NCBI GenBank assembly: GCA_039105265.1
Contig: JAPFFF010000015.1
Span: 310,001-374,000, forward strand
Origin: Tritrichomonas musculus
Taxonomy: Eukaryota; Parabasalia; Tritrichomonadida; Tritrichomonadidae
Reading direction: 5' to 3'
Length of the DNA stretch: 64,000 bases
Each line of letters opens with the position of its first letter. Position 1 is the stretch's first letter. Made by a program: the position numbers and the translations under genes. Below, piece by piece: positions 27,787 to 39,079 of this stretch. The notes below the pieces were generated by a model. That model was not told where the DNA came from. It ran no database searches and saw nothing but the letters and a program-made list of their open reading frames with translations.

Positions 27787-30700
27787 TTACTGCTTTTGCA
27801 TTTGAATCATTAAAAGGGCCAAATATGCTCTATTATCACCTTTTTCACCAGCAAGTTTGTAATACTTTATTGCTTCTTCGATGTTCGTTTCAACTCCTTC
27901 ACCGAAATGCAGCATCGTTGCATATCTATACATTGCATCAACGTTTCCTTTACTAATTGCCAATTTGTACAATTTTACAGCTTCTTCGATGTTTGCAGGA
28001 CAGCCGAGTCCTTTTTCAAGCATTGCGGCGAAAATGTTCATTGCAGCAGCATCACCTTTATTGATTGCCATTTTCAAGTATTTTGCAGCTTCTTCGTAAT
28101 TAGCCTCAACACCTTTTCCAAGCAGGAACATGTTAGCCAAGCTGTTCATTGAATTCACTTCACCTTTTTCGATTGCCATTTTATAATATTTGATAGCTTC
28201 TGAGTAATTTATTGCAACTCCATTTCCACGTTCAAGCATTGCCGCATAATTGAACATTGCAGAAGGGTTTCCCAATTCGATTGCCATTTTGTAATACTTT
28301 GCAGCTTCAGGAAAGTTGACAGAAACACCTTTTCCTAACTTCAACATTAAAGCGTAAGTATTCATTGCTTTTGAAAATCCTTTGTTGATTGCCATCTTTA
28401 AATATTTGATTGCTTCTTGATAATTCACTTCGACGCCGAGTCCATTCATTAACATATGTGCATAAGTATGCATTGCTTCAACATCTCCGCCTTCGATTGC
28501 CATTTTGAAATACTTGATTGCTTCTTGATAATTCCTTTCAACTCCTGTTCCATTCATTAACATGAAGGCGTAATTATTCATCGCTTTTGGCTCGCCTTTA
28601 TCAATTGCCATTTTGTAGTATTTGATGGCTTCTGAATAGTTCTTCTCAACGCCAATTCCATTCTTCAACATGTGGCCATAGTCGTTCATCGCAATGACAT
28701 CGCCATGCTCAATTGCCATCTTGTAATATTTGACAGATTCTTCAGGGTTGGCTGGAATTCCATCGCCATGTTTAAGCATGTGAGCATAGCATGTCATTCC
28801 ATACGAATATCCTCGTTCAATTGCCATTTTGTAGTACTCAACAGCTTCTCACGAATCAATTGCCATTTATCGAAGCATTCGTCCGTAACTTGTCATCACA
28901 ACAGTGCATCCAAAATTGGCAGCAATTTTGACATATTTTGCTACTTCTTGTCGATCTTTAAGAAGTTGTCCATATCAATAAATGGACTCAATGTCGCCTT
29001 TGTCAGCTGCCTTCTTGAAGATGTCAATTGATTCTTCATTGTCCAAAATGTGAGCAACATAAAAGAGTGACTTTGTATGTCCTTTGAGTGCTGATGCTTT
29101 AAAATATGGAAGACTTTCATTTGTTCTTTTGTTATCATATAAAATTTTGCCAATCAAAAAGCACGCTTTAATGTTTCCTTTATTTGCTGCATCCAGAATG
29201 TAATTAGCGCCTTCATTGAAGACACTTACTTGGTCAGTGTTTGTCAAGTATTTTCCATATTTGTAAGTCGCTCGAATGAAATTCTTTGAAATCAAAACTT
29301 TCAAAAGATTAACAGCATCAGCATCGCTCTTTTCACATGCTTGTCCTTTAAATGTCATTTTGCAGCATTCATATGCGCTCTCAAGGCTTTTTTCTTGGAT
29401 TGACTTCATAAAGAAATCTTTCGATTTCTCGTAATTTCCTATTTTTTGGTTCAACTTCCCGTGGAAGAAGAAGTAGCTTGCTTTGTCATCAAGCAAGTAT
29501 TTATCAAGAAGCTTCCTCACTCGCTTCTCATTGAACGGAACAACTTCTCCTTTGATCAGCATTCTAATGTAATAAAGAAGAGCTTCTTTACATCTCAAAT
29601 TCTCATCAATTTTATTTATCAACTTTTTCATGAATTTAAGACCAAGTTGAACGTTTCTCGGAAAGTTTAATCCGCCTTCAATCAGACATTTCGCAAGCTG
29701 GAAAAGTTTGATGGGATCGTCTTTCGCTTCACGAACTAGATCGATCGATTCTTTCTCTTTCAATTGGACATACATTTCGTATGGAAAGAAATGCAACAAA
29801 TCGAAGTCGATTCGTTTGTTGAATTTTTCGTTCTCAACAATTTTTACTCGTTCGAAGAGAGAATCAAGGTCGACAAACTGTTTGAGCACGAATGATTTCT
29901 GCTGTTCATCGATGTAGTTGACATAATTGAAATATTCGGTTTTGTTCACTTTTTCTGTGATGTAACCGTCGTTGTATTTGAGCTCGTTGACAATTTGGTC
30001 AAACGAAGGCCTTTCGATTGGATTATCGCACCAACAACGGATGACCAGATCTTTGTAACACTGAGGAACTTCTTTGGTAAATGATGGCCGATATTTCTTG
30101 TTCAGCATCAATGGGATCTGAAAAATGTTACAACCGTCAAACGGTTTTTTTTTGTGTGTATATTTCATACAAAATTAAACCAAATGTATAAACATCACTA
30201 GCTTTGCTGTATTCAACCCGAAACCAGATTTCAGGTGCCATGTAGCTAGGTGTTCCTTTGATGCATCCATCTGCTGATTTGATAATTGAATCCACTTTTT
30301 CAATAGTGTTAATTTTTGAGAGCCCAAAATCAGCAATTTTTGGAAATAAAAAATCATCCATTAAAATGTTTTCTGGCTTAAGATCACGATGAATAATGTC
30401 ATGACTGTGTAAATATGACATGGCTGAGGCTATTCCATAGACAGTAATGAGTTTGCGTGTATCATCCCAATTGTATATATTAGATTGGCTAAGTTCGATG
30501 AAATTTTTGAGAGTGCCGTTGGGAGTATATTCCGTAATGATTACTGGCTTTGGCTTATGCTTAAAATTGGTTGGACTGAAGAAAATAAATTTTAAAACTG
30601 ATGGATGATTTAATTTGGATAGAATAGAAACTTCACGCAAAATATCTATTTTCATCTCTGCTGTGCTTTCTTCAAGTTCTTTTTGCGATATTTTAGCTGC

Positions 30701-30811
30701 ATAAATTTCATGATTTATTTTGGATTTGACTTTATAGACCTTACCGAATGAGCCTTGTCCAATCTTATTTTGAATAATGAAATCTATATTCATACTTGCT
30801 TCTGCTTTCAT
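27787..30811 (-). pseudogene. Broken protein kinase-SEL1 repeat gene
   Basis: Three minus-strand reading blocks make up one recognisable gene. At 30811-30137 is a Ser/Thr or dual-type kinase N-terminal part (GQGSFGKVYK, HRDLKPENIL, DFGLSK, APE). The kinase C-lobe (CWCDNPIERPSFDQIV) and an alpha-helical middle follow at 30168-28975. SEL1-type repeats of 36 residues fill the rest, about nine of them at 28827-27787. The kinase frame is lost at a run of nine A (30145-30153). The SEL1 part is interrupted by in-frame stops at 28977-28975, 28869-28867 and 28851-28849. Codons on both sides stay in frame, so decay is recent. Intact relatives combine a kinase with SEL1 repeats that bind partners. It could be expressed only as fragments. 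Confidence 0.8.
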
Positions 30812-31357
30812 TAAAAATATTATAAAAAATTATATTCGCAATTTTTTACTCAATTTTTTCTATATCCATTCGCAATTTTTTGAAAGAATATGGACATATT
30901 GGATCTCAATTTTGTAAAAAAATTGAGATGCAAGTATCCTATTATTAACTTTATTTATATTAATTTTGATTTGATTTAATTTATAAAAATGCAGTTCAAA
31001 AAGCATCAGTCACCAATTGAATTGACACTCTTTGCATTCCATGAAAGAGTAAGATATCTAGATTGCCAATTAATTCTGAAAATTCTTCTTTAATATTGGA
31101 TAATTTTTAAATAGATTTGGGAAATGCTATCAATCTCTGTCATCAATTATTCTTTTTTTCGCACAATTAAATACATTATATTTGGTGTTTCAAAAATTCT
31201 ATGTGATAATTTAAAAAAAAAAATATTCATTTTTTCACTCAAGTTTAAAAAGAGAACTATGTTATTAAATAAAATTGTTTCATTTAATTTATATCTAACT
31301 AAAGAACTTATCAAGAAAAAATTGTTTTTTTATAGTCGGTTATCAATTTATATATTT
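30812..31357. other. Intergenic with an 11-bp stem-loop
   Basis: Upstream of both the kinase relic (minus) and RFC1 (plus). ATTCGCAATTTTT occurs twice as a direct repeat near 30,833 and 30,870. A perfect 11-bp stem (30903-30913 with 30919-30929, 5-nt loop) lies between. The RFC1 frame stays open upstream to 31124, but that stretch is Lys/Phe-rich, unlike RFC1, and is probably untranslated. Confidence 0.45.
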
Positions 31358-33610
31358 ATGCCTCCAAGAAAGAAAGAACCAGTAGTTATTCCTGATTTTA
31401 AAGATGCAACATCAGAATTTGAATTTAATACAGGATTTCGATATGGGCTCAGCGATAATCCTCCGCATTTAGAAGAAGTACCAATTCCGTATGGCGCTCC
31501 ACACTGTTTAGATGGAATTACATTCACTATAACCGGAACACTTCCATCAATAACTCGTGAAGATGCTAAAGAATTAATTGAAAGGCATGGAGGAAGAGTT
31601 ACGACATCAATTAGCGGGAGGACAGATGTATTATTGCGAGGTTCTATAGAAGTTGGTCCAAAAAAGCTTCAGGATGCGAAGGCTAGAGGTATTAAAATCA
31701 TTGATCAAGATAGTTTGTTTGATTATCTGAAATCAACAAATCCAAGTTATAAGCCACCTCCACCAAAAAAAATCGAAGGGGGAGTTGAGCTTCCTGTTGC
31801 CAATTTTCCAAAATCATCTCTTCTGACCGAAAAATATAGACCAAGGTATTTAAGAGATATTGTTGGTAATCTTAGCGGAATTAAGCATCTAATCAAATTT
31901 TTTGATGATTTCGTTGAAAAAGGTGATAAGGGATCTGCTATTTTAAGTGGACCACCAGGAATAGGAAAATCAACGTGTGCTACACTTGTAGCACTTCTTA
32001 AAGGATATGAACCTATTGAATTCAATGCTAGTGATACTAGAAGTAAGAAAGCAATCGGCGAAGATATATCTGATGTTTTTTCAAACCATTCTTTAAAAGG
32101 TAACTCCAATTTACATTGTCTTATTTTTGATGAAATTGATGGAATGTCAACTGGTGATCGTGGTGGCCTCCAAGCACTTGTCAAACTTGTTGATAAGACA
32201 TCAATTCCAGTTATTTGTATTTGTAATGATAGAAATGACAAAAAACTTCAGACATTGGCCAATCATTCAGTTGATATTAAATTTACCAAGCCAACACCAG
32301 AAGATGTAAGTGACAGGTTAAGGTTTATAGCCGACCAAGAAAAAATTGATGCGACAGATGATCAACTCTTAAGTATAGCTCGAGCATCAAATGGTGATAT
32401 TCGTCATGCAATAAACACACTTCAATTTTGGACTAAAGCAAAAGATGACGATGATAAGATATCACCTTCTGATAAAGATGGGAAAGTTGTACCTTTAACT
32501 GATGTGGTTGATGCATGTCAAAAGGCGTTGATGCCTACTTCAACAATTGATGAACGCTTTGAGAATTATTTTGTTGATTATGGAATCATGCCACTTTATA
32601 TATACGAGAATTTACCCGCAGTTGAAGGAAATAGACATGAATATTCTAATGCAATGGATAGCATATCAATTTCTGATAATATTCAAAATTTAATCCGTGA
32701 TTCTAATATTTGGAACCTTCTTAATGCAGATGCTCTTTTTTCAACTGTTATTCCAGGGTTTGAATCGAAAGGAAAAGGATTTGGTGTATCAGTTCGTTTT
32801 CCTCAGTATTTGGGTAAATTGAATAAGCATAAAAGGCTCAATAGATGTTGCATTGAAATTTCAAGTAGATCTATTAATAGCGCATCCATTTATCCCAATG
32901 ATCTATATGACACTACAGCTCCTCTTTTAACTGAACTTTTTACATATTTAGCTAAAGAAAATAAAAAAGATCCTGAACCGTTTGTTGATTTTTTGGAATC
33001 GCTTTGCTTGACTCTTAGTGATTATGAGAATTTATACGAAATTGTGATGCTTGGAGGAGATTCAAAGAACCCAAGGAAAATCCCGATTCCACCAAAATTG
33101 AAGACTGCCATTACTCAATTTTATCATACAAAGCACACGGACGATCCAAAAGTAGCTAAAGCAATGTCTGAAGTTCAATCTGATTATTATATTAAAAGTA
33201 GAGCCAGAGGTAAGTTTTCCAAATCATCAAAGAAAAGGAAGTCATCAAGAGTTAGTATGGATGATGACGATGATGAATACGACTCTTATGATTATTATGA
33301 TTCATATAACGGAAATGAAGAAGAAGATGGTGATTACAACCCAAATCAGAAGAAAGAAAAGAAAATTAAAGCAAACGAGAAAACATCAAAATCTAAATCA
33401 CAACCCAAACCTAAAGCCAAAAGTAGGTCTAAATCAAAGCCAAAATATTCATCAGAAGATGAGGATGATGATGAGGATGATGATTTAGATGGATTTATTG
33501 TTGATGATAGTGATTATGATGATGCTCCAAAGTCAAAACCTAAGAAATCAAAAAGTCAATCAACATATAAGCCAAAGAAAACTGTAATTAAAAAGAAGCC
33601 CCAAAAATAA
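31358..33610 (+). CDS. RFC1: Replication factor C large subunit (clamp loader)
   Basis: A 750-aa protein from the ATG at 31358; an in-frame ATG 78 codons upstream is rejected because it only adds a Phe/Lys-rich stretch. A BRCT domain lies at ~47-125 (GITFTITGTLPS, GGRVTTSISGRTDVLL). The RFC box LTEKYRP is at 156-162, Walker A GPPGIGKST at 198-206, Walker B IFDEID at 256-261 and the sensor region near 280-300. The RFC1 C-terminal domain runs to about residue 610, followed by an acidic and Lys-rich tail. RFC1 joins RFC2-5 to load PCNA at primer ends during replication and repair. BRCT plus AAA+ is diagnostic of subunit 1. The N-terminal ligand region before BRCT is shorter than in animals. Confidence 0.96.
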   Translation: MPPRKKEPVVIPDFKDATSEFEFNTGFRYGLSDNPPHLEEVPIPYGAPHCLDGITFTITGTLPSITREDAKELIERHGGRVTTSISGRTDVLLRGSIEVGPKKLQDAKARGIKIIDQDSLFDYLKSTNPSYKPPPPKKIEGGVELPVANFPKSSLLTEKYRPRYLRDIVGNLSGIKHLIKFFDDFVEKGDKGSAILSGPPGIGKSTCATLVALLKGYEPIEFNASDTRSKKAIGEDISDVFSNHSLKGNSNLHCLIFDEIDGMSTGDRGGLQALVKLVDKTSIPVICICNDRNDKKLQTLANHSVDIKFTKPTPEDVSDRLRFIADQEKIDATDDQLLSIARASNGDIRHAINTLQFWTKAKDDDDKISPSDKDGKVVPLTDVVDACQKALMPTSTIDERFENYFVDYGIMPLYIYENLPAVEGNRHEYSNAMDSISISDNIQNLIRDSNIWNLLNADALFSTVIPGFESKGKGFGVSVRFPQYLGKLNKHKRLNRCCIEISSRSINSASIYPNDLYDTTAPLLTELFTYLAKENKKDPEPFVDFLESLCLTLSDYENLYEIVMLGGDSKNPRKIPIPPKLKTAITQFYHTKHTDDPKVAKAMSEVQSDYYIKSRARGKFSKSSKKRKSSRVSMDDDDDEYDSYDYYDSYNGNEEEDGDYNPNQKKEKKIKANEKTSKSKSQPKPKAKSRSKSKPKYSSEDEDDDEDDDLDGFIVDDSDYDDAPKSKPKKSKSQSTYKPKKTVIKKKPQK

Positions 33611-33778
33611 AATGACGTAATTATTTGAAGCTTGAATTAAATAAAATAGGCTTTATCGACTTTAACAAATTTTCATGTTTTAAAAATAATCAAATTAACT
33701 TTATTTATTCTTAATAATAATAAATTAATATTAGCCGCAAACATTCAAATATTTTAAAAATGGTAAAAAAAATAATAA

Positions 33779-34195
33779 CTAATGAGTTGGAACTAGCTTT
33801 GCAATTTCTTGTTGAATTAAACGTTGCCTTTTTCTCTGAAAGGCCTGCTGCTCAGAAGGCTTTTTGTAATGAATTCGCAAAACTGCCATGAAAATTTGTT
33901 CATCCTGGTCCAAAGCTGGATCAGAACGAACAGCAGTTCTTGTATCTGTCCATTTTTGTCTAAGTCTTCCGCACATTTTCTTTATTTTTTCTCTGCGAGG
34001 ATTTCTCCACGAGTCCATTTTTGGCTGAATGATTTTAATTGCGTTCAGATAAGAATTTAAAATATCTTCATACGTGCGCATTTTTTTACCAATATCATCC
34101 TCCAATTCCATGATTCCTTTTGAAAGTTCTTCGTAGCGACTTAATTCAAAATCGATTTGTTCTTGAAGTGTTAACTCTTTTTCTTCTTCAGTCAT
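33779..34195 (-). CDS. Small helical protein, function unknown
   Basis: A 138-aa protein from an ATG, convergent with RFC1. The N-terminal half is an acidic coiled coil (LQEQIDFELSRYEELSKGI), followed by a basic segment (RREKIKKMCGRLRQKW) and a Gln/Arg-rich C-terminal helix. No cysteine cluster, signal or TM segment. Its size and composition would suit a subunit of a larger complex, but I do not recognise it. A TTCACAATTT initiator-like motif lies just upstream. Confidence 0.65.
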   Translation of the reverse strand: MTEEEKELTLQEQIDFELSRYEELSKGIMELEDDIGKKMRTYEDILNSYLNAIKIIQPKMDSWRNPRREKIKKMCGRLRQKWTDTRTAVRSDPALDQDEQIFMAVLRIHYKKPSEQQAFQRKRQRLIQQEIAKLVPTH

Positions 34196-36055
34196 TTATT
34201 AATAAAATTGTGAATTTATTCAATCTTTTCTATATAAACCAGTCTGACCGATTCTATGAGATTATTCAAATTAATTGAGATATTTTTTTGAAGTCAATAA
34301 TTTATATATAACTCATAAAAAAAACAATATATAAACAATTAAACATTTGAATATAAATAATAACATTATTTTATAATATATAATAATAATAAAAAGTGCT
34401 ATTAAAGCAGTATATGAAAAATCAAATTTAAATCATTCTGAAAAAATTAATGGTAATTAAATAAATTAAATAGATAAATCATTTGATGTTTATTAATAGC
34501 AAATCAGTTATTTGTTCAGCAAAAAATAATGTATTTTTTAAAAATGAAATATTCGTAAATAGAACTCAATTTCAACTCCAAAATTTTAGATTGGAAAAAA
34601 AATAGTATTATATATTAACAATTATTTATCAAAAATATTATTTATCAGGTATTTGGCGAGAAAACGAACCTCGCCAAAAAAATTCGAACGATAGATTCAA
34701 TTCTTTCAAATTATTTGAAGGAAAAACTCACAATTTACTCGTTAGACGATTAGAATTTCAATAAATTATTTTCATGCTAATTAGTGAAAATTGAATATCA
34801 TTGAAAGTATGTATTATTTATTATATATATTTCTTGATCAATTATATATATACATTTAATATAATTTTTAAATAAATTATATATATAAAAATAAATAACA
34901 AATTAATAAATAAATCTAATGTAATCCTTTGTTATTATATTAAAATACATAAAAATAACATTATAAGGTCAATTTATAACCATATCTCTCTTTTTATATT
35001 AATCTATTTTTATTTTGATAAAATTTGAATAAATATCTTATTAAAATAAAAATATAATTTTAATAATATATATATAATTACATGAATCTGCATTTATATT
35101 CAAAATATTAATATTTTTATTGAATATTAGAATCTATAAAAAAAAATTAATCGTTTTTTATCTGAAAAATTTATTTAATAATTTCAATTAATTCAAAAAA
35201 TTTGGGACCTATATCTCAATTTTCATTGAATTTTGAGAAATATTCTCAAATCATATTACAACTCTGATATAAACGTCTGAGCCATTTTTTAATTTAAAAA
35301 AATGTATGGAAACTCGAAAAAAACGAAATAGAAATAACTAGTGGTTTTTAAATCATCATATTTTAAAATAGGTGTTTATATTGAATTTTATATTATTATA
35401 ATAGCCATAAAATATTATATTTAAATTTTATTGTGAGATATATGCAAAATATATAAATTGAAAAAATAAAAACTATTAAGTATTCAAAAATACGATTCAA
35501 GAAATCCATTATGTAAATCAATAAAAATTTATTATACATTGGAAATATGAATGAATATAAAATATTATATATATAATTATTAATTATAATTTAGGTTTTG
35601 AAAAATTAAATAAGATATTGGAAATTTAAACTCTGATTTTAATTTCAATAAAATGTTATTAATTTTATTGAATGATTACATACAATAATTTGAGAAAATA
35701 AAAATCTATCATTATTTTCATTAATAATGAGAAATTAAAATAGCTCATACAATTCTTTATGAATGCTTTATCAAAATATTTTTATACCTTTGAATTATGG
35801 ATGAGTTTTTAATTTTGAATGCAATTGGAGATTTATAATTATATATGTATTTATTTGTAAATAATTTTTGTGTTTCATTTTATAATTATATTATCATATT
35901 TTTATCATATATTTAATATAAATTCTATTTAAGAAATTGTTTTAATAAGATAAAAATAAATAATCCAAATTTTATACTCACAAAATATTTGAAGAGCTTT
36001 TATGTAAAAATTTATGAAAACATAAATATCCTAAAATAGAAACATATTTAACCTA
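34196..36055. other. Gene-poor AT-rich spacer
   Basis: No ORF of interest. TA/TAA-rich microsatellite-like tracts are frequent (34,810-34,900 and 35,060-35,080). A perfect 9-bp stem-loop with TTTGGCGAG/CTCGCCAAA arms sits at 34652-34678. I see no RNA gene. Confidence 0.45.
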
Positions 36056-36385
36056 ATTGGCTCGGTAAAACCTCATTATATTTTATATTATAAGGCATAT
36101 GTTGTTTAGAGCTTGTAATATTTTTCCAGTCTTTCCAGAAAATTCAAGATTTTTTGTGAGAACCAAAAAACGTGCTTATTCAAAAAAATGAATATTAAAA
36201 TAAAATAGACGTTTATTTGAGAAGATTTGGTTTTCAAACATTTTTATCTTTTTTTAATGGCTATATCAAGTTTCTTTGCCTCGATAAAAAACCATTAATT
36301 TTATTATATAATAACATATCCGAAAATTATATTAAACGGTTAAGCCAATCTCTCCAGAAAAATCACATTTTTTTTAGTCGAAAAT
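36056..36385. repeat. Pair of degenerate ~110-bp direct repeats
   Basis: Copy 1 (about 36,056-36,165) and copy 2 (about 36,276-36,385) share CTCG.TAAAACC.CATTA, ATATTATAA..CATAT, and TCTTTCCAGAAAA versus TCTCTCCAGAAAA in the same order. The TAAAACCTC motif also occurs at the end of the element at 38342 and is common at pogo/Tigger-type ends, so these may be decayed element ends. Low identity makes the limits approximate. Confidence 0.35.
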
Positions 36386-37240
36386 TTAATTTATAATATC
36401 TTAATAATTAGTGAAATAATGAGTGATATAAAATACAAACTAGCATTCAAAAACAATAAAACTTATGTTAACAAAATACAAATGCACATATATGATAGTA
36501 TCATGCAGATATTCCATTTTAATGAGAAAAAATTAATTGGTCTATAAAGTTAAATATATATAATACATCATAAGTATGATATGAATAATCAATAATACCG
36601 ATCAATATTTACTATATAAAAAGATAAAAATATTTCAAAAAACATTCCATACATTTATTTAAAATTTTATTCAATTATATAAACTAAAAATCAAAAGTCA
36701 GACCACTTTTTAAAAAATTTTAGGTCAAAGATAGGTCAAATTAATGTCAAAAAAAGGTGTGAGTTTTGAATTTCAGTTGATAAGGGTCAATTTAAACGGT
36801 TATAAATCAATTTTTATAAAAACAATTTTTAATTAAAGTTATTCCAAAAAAGATAAGTCACCTTATTTAAAAAGTTCAACTTTTTAATATTATTTATTAA
36901 AACACGTTGGAAAGTGATGTATCGTTTTTAAAAAAGCTTTAAAAATTAAAGGTAATTACACTTTGATGTATATGATAATTTCCATGCCTATTAAATTATA
37001 ATTAATTACTTTATATTTAGCAAATATTATCAAATAAATTTTAAAATTCTATCTAGGAATTTTCAAGATATTTTAATTTATAATTTTTGTGAGGTTTACA
37101 ATTTGATTAAATTGAAAATAATATATGACTATAAATAATGATAAATAAGTTGATAAAATAAAATAAAATAATAACAGATAATAAATTAAAATTTCATTTT
37201 TCTTTTTATCTATATATAAATAAATAAAAAAATGTAAAAT
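36386..37240. other. Intergenic, no gene
   Basis: AT-rich. A GGTAATTACACT motif at ~36,950 recurs inverted at ~38,200, and ATCTAGGAATTTTC at ~37,052 recurs inverted at ~37,777, so a larger decayed inverted-repeat element may surround the MITE at 37390. Nothing else seen. Confidence 0.3.
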
Positions 37241-37308
37241 ATTCAATTTTGAGACATTGCACTTGGGAATTCAATTTTGAGACATTGCACTTGGGAATTC
37301 AATTTTGA
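37241..37308. repeat. 28-bp tandem repeat, 2.4 copies
   Basis: The unit starts ATTCAATTTTGAGACATTGC and ends ACTTGGGA. Units 1 (37241-37268) and 2 (37269-37296) are identical, followed by 12 bases of a third. Perfect identity suggests a recent slippage event. Confidence 0.85.
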
Positions 37309-37389
37309 ATTATTAAATATTCATGCTTTGAAATTTTGAAAGGTAAAAAAAACATTCAATTTTGATATAAATTCTTTTATTGACCTATA

Positions 37390-37728
37390 ACGTGCTTTCA
37401 ATAGACCTGGAGCATTTCAGTAGACCAGGAGCACTAAATTTTATTTTTATTATTTTTCATACAATTTAATTATTTTATTTAATATTTGATGATAAATTAT
37501 ATAAAAATTATTATTTTACATTATAATTTTTGTTAAATATTATTTGTTTTACTTTTTTGATTTGGAGATATTTGTAAAATAGTGAAAAATAAAAAAAATT
37601 CTGATCGAAATATTTCTGATCATATTTGGTTTTCTTTTTTATAAAAAACGATCAAATCATGGCCAATTTATGCTAAATTGACCTTGCTCCGGGTCTACTG
37701 AAATGCTCCGGGTCTATTGAAAGCACGT
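37390..37728. mobile_element. TA-flanked MITE, 339 bp, family A copy 1
   Basis: Terminal inverted repeats of 43 bp (37390-37432 and 37686-37728) differ at two positions and begin ACGTGCTTTCAATAGACC. The element is flanked by TA on both sides, as for Tc1/mariner insertions. Each arm is itself two tandem ~19-bp units of the form TTTCARTAGACCNGGAGCA. No coding capacity. A second, more diverged copy lies at 60865-61159. Confidence 0.85.
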
Positions 37729-38304
37729 TAACAGCTTTTGTATTCACCATAAATTTTGTGTTCTTTATATCTCGAAAATTCCTAGATAAAAATTAAAATA
37801 ATCTTTTTATTAATATGCAATTTATAAATATATATAAATATATCCAATTTTAAAATAGTCTACAATATATTTTTTAAGAAAAATAGTTTTTTTTATTAAA
37901 ATACAAATAAAATATAAATATATAGCTTCACAAAAGTTAATTATTTAATTTGCTTTATTTATTACAAGTGAATTTATTTTATTAATAATATTTTAAAGTA
38001 TCAAAACAAAAAAATAATAACTCCTCATATTTTCTCATATTTTTTTGAAAATTGGTAAATCAATTATTCATAGGTATTATGCTCCAAAATTTTGTAATCA
38101 AATATGTTTCTAGGCAAATAATAATTTTATTATTTTTGAAGTAAAAATATTCCATATTCATCAACTTTTCTCAGAAAAAAAATTGAATTAAAAAGAGTGT
38201 AATTACCTTTTAAAAATTTTCTTTGAAAAACGCCAATTAAGCGATTTATTGTTGACTTTTTACAACTGGTACCAAATATCTGTTTTAACAGCACTTAACT
38301 CTAC

Positions 38305-38335
<31 letters not shown>

Positions 38336-38341
38336 GATGTA

Positions 38342-38646
38342 TAGTCTAGAGTAAAACCTCCCTACCAAATCTCTATATAAAAGAATTAGAATCATAATAT
38401 TATATATACATATAGATAAAATGTTCATTTGATAAAATAATTATTATTATTTAAAAAATGTTTATTTTATATTTAGATATTAGTATTTAAAAATGCAATA
38501 TATTCAATTTTTTTATCGAAAAATTGAATAGAAAATGGTATGTGGGTTTTCCACCAACGTACTTTTTGCCATTATTAAAGGCCAAAAATAGGTGAATAAA
38601 AATGGTAGGGGGTTTTCCATTGGTAGGGTTTTTTTCCAGTAGACTA
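38342..38646. mobile_element. TA-flanked MITE with pogo-like ends, 305 bp
   Basis: Imperfect terminal inverted repeats of ~28 bp start TAGTCTA and continue through AAAACCTCCCTACCAA (left) and AAAAACCCTACCAA (right, reversed), with TA on both sides. The AAAACCTC start resembles pogo/Tigger-type termini. The interior repeats AATGGTA.G.GGGTTTTCCA near 38,535 and 38,602. A ~26-base T run adjoins the left end. No ORF. Confidence 0.65.
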
Positions 38647-39079
38647 TACCAAAGCTTTTCATTAATATTGAGGTAAGAACTGTTTATTTGGCATAATTCT
38701 TGATATTATTCTGATTTTTACAATATACAGGAATGTCATGCTAAAAAATAAAGTCATTGTGGATGGTATGAATACCTGAATGATTAATTGATTGCTATTC
38801 ACCATATCATCAATGAAGGTCATCTGAAAATCCATTTTTTATAAGGTTAATTGATCAACTAAAAAAGAATAAAACTAAGTTTCATTCTTATAAGACATTT
38901 AAAATCTCAAAAAAAATATTTAAATTTAACTCTTCAACGAGCAACTTTCTTTACATCTCGAGCTATCTGATCTTCTGTTAAATTGATGATGAAACAGGAA
39001 TTCATTACAGTATCAAGATTAAAATGATAAATACAAGCAATTTAACCTGAATTTTTTCTTGTATACTCGATGCTACTGA
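38647..39079. other. Intergenic, no gene
   Basis: AT-rich spacer between the MITE and the decayed ORF. No repeat arm, RNA gene or start-to-stop ORF of note. Confidence 0.4.

Noticed and set aside
31124-31357. In-frame extension of RFC1 to an upstream ATG
   Set aside because: The 78 extra residues are Phe/Ile/Lys-rich and unlike any RFC1 N-terminus; MPPRKKEPVV at 31358 is a typical start and has a TATCAATTTA motif just upstream.
31747-32241. Minus-strand 164-aa ORF
   Set aside because: Lies wholly antisense to the conserved AAA+ domain of RFC1, whose reading frame explains the openness.
36945-38215. Single large inverted-repeat element enclosing the family A MITE
   Set aside because: Only two short boxes (GGTAATTACACT and ATCTAGGAATTTTC) match in inverted order; the rest of the arms do not align well enough by eye.
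34196-39079. Possible CRISPR-like or origin-like array in the AT-rich island
   Set aside because: No regularly spaced repeats; only a 28-bp tandem repeat with no spacers and ordinary TA-rich tracts.
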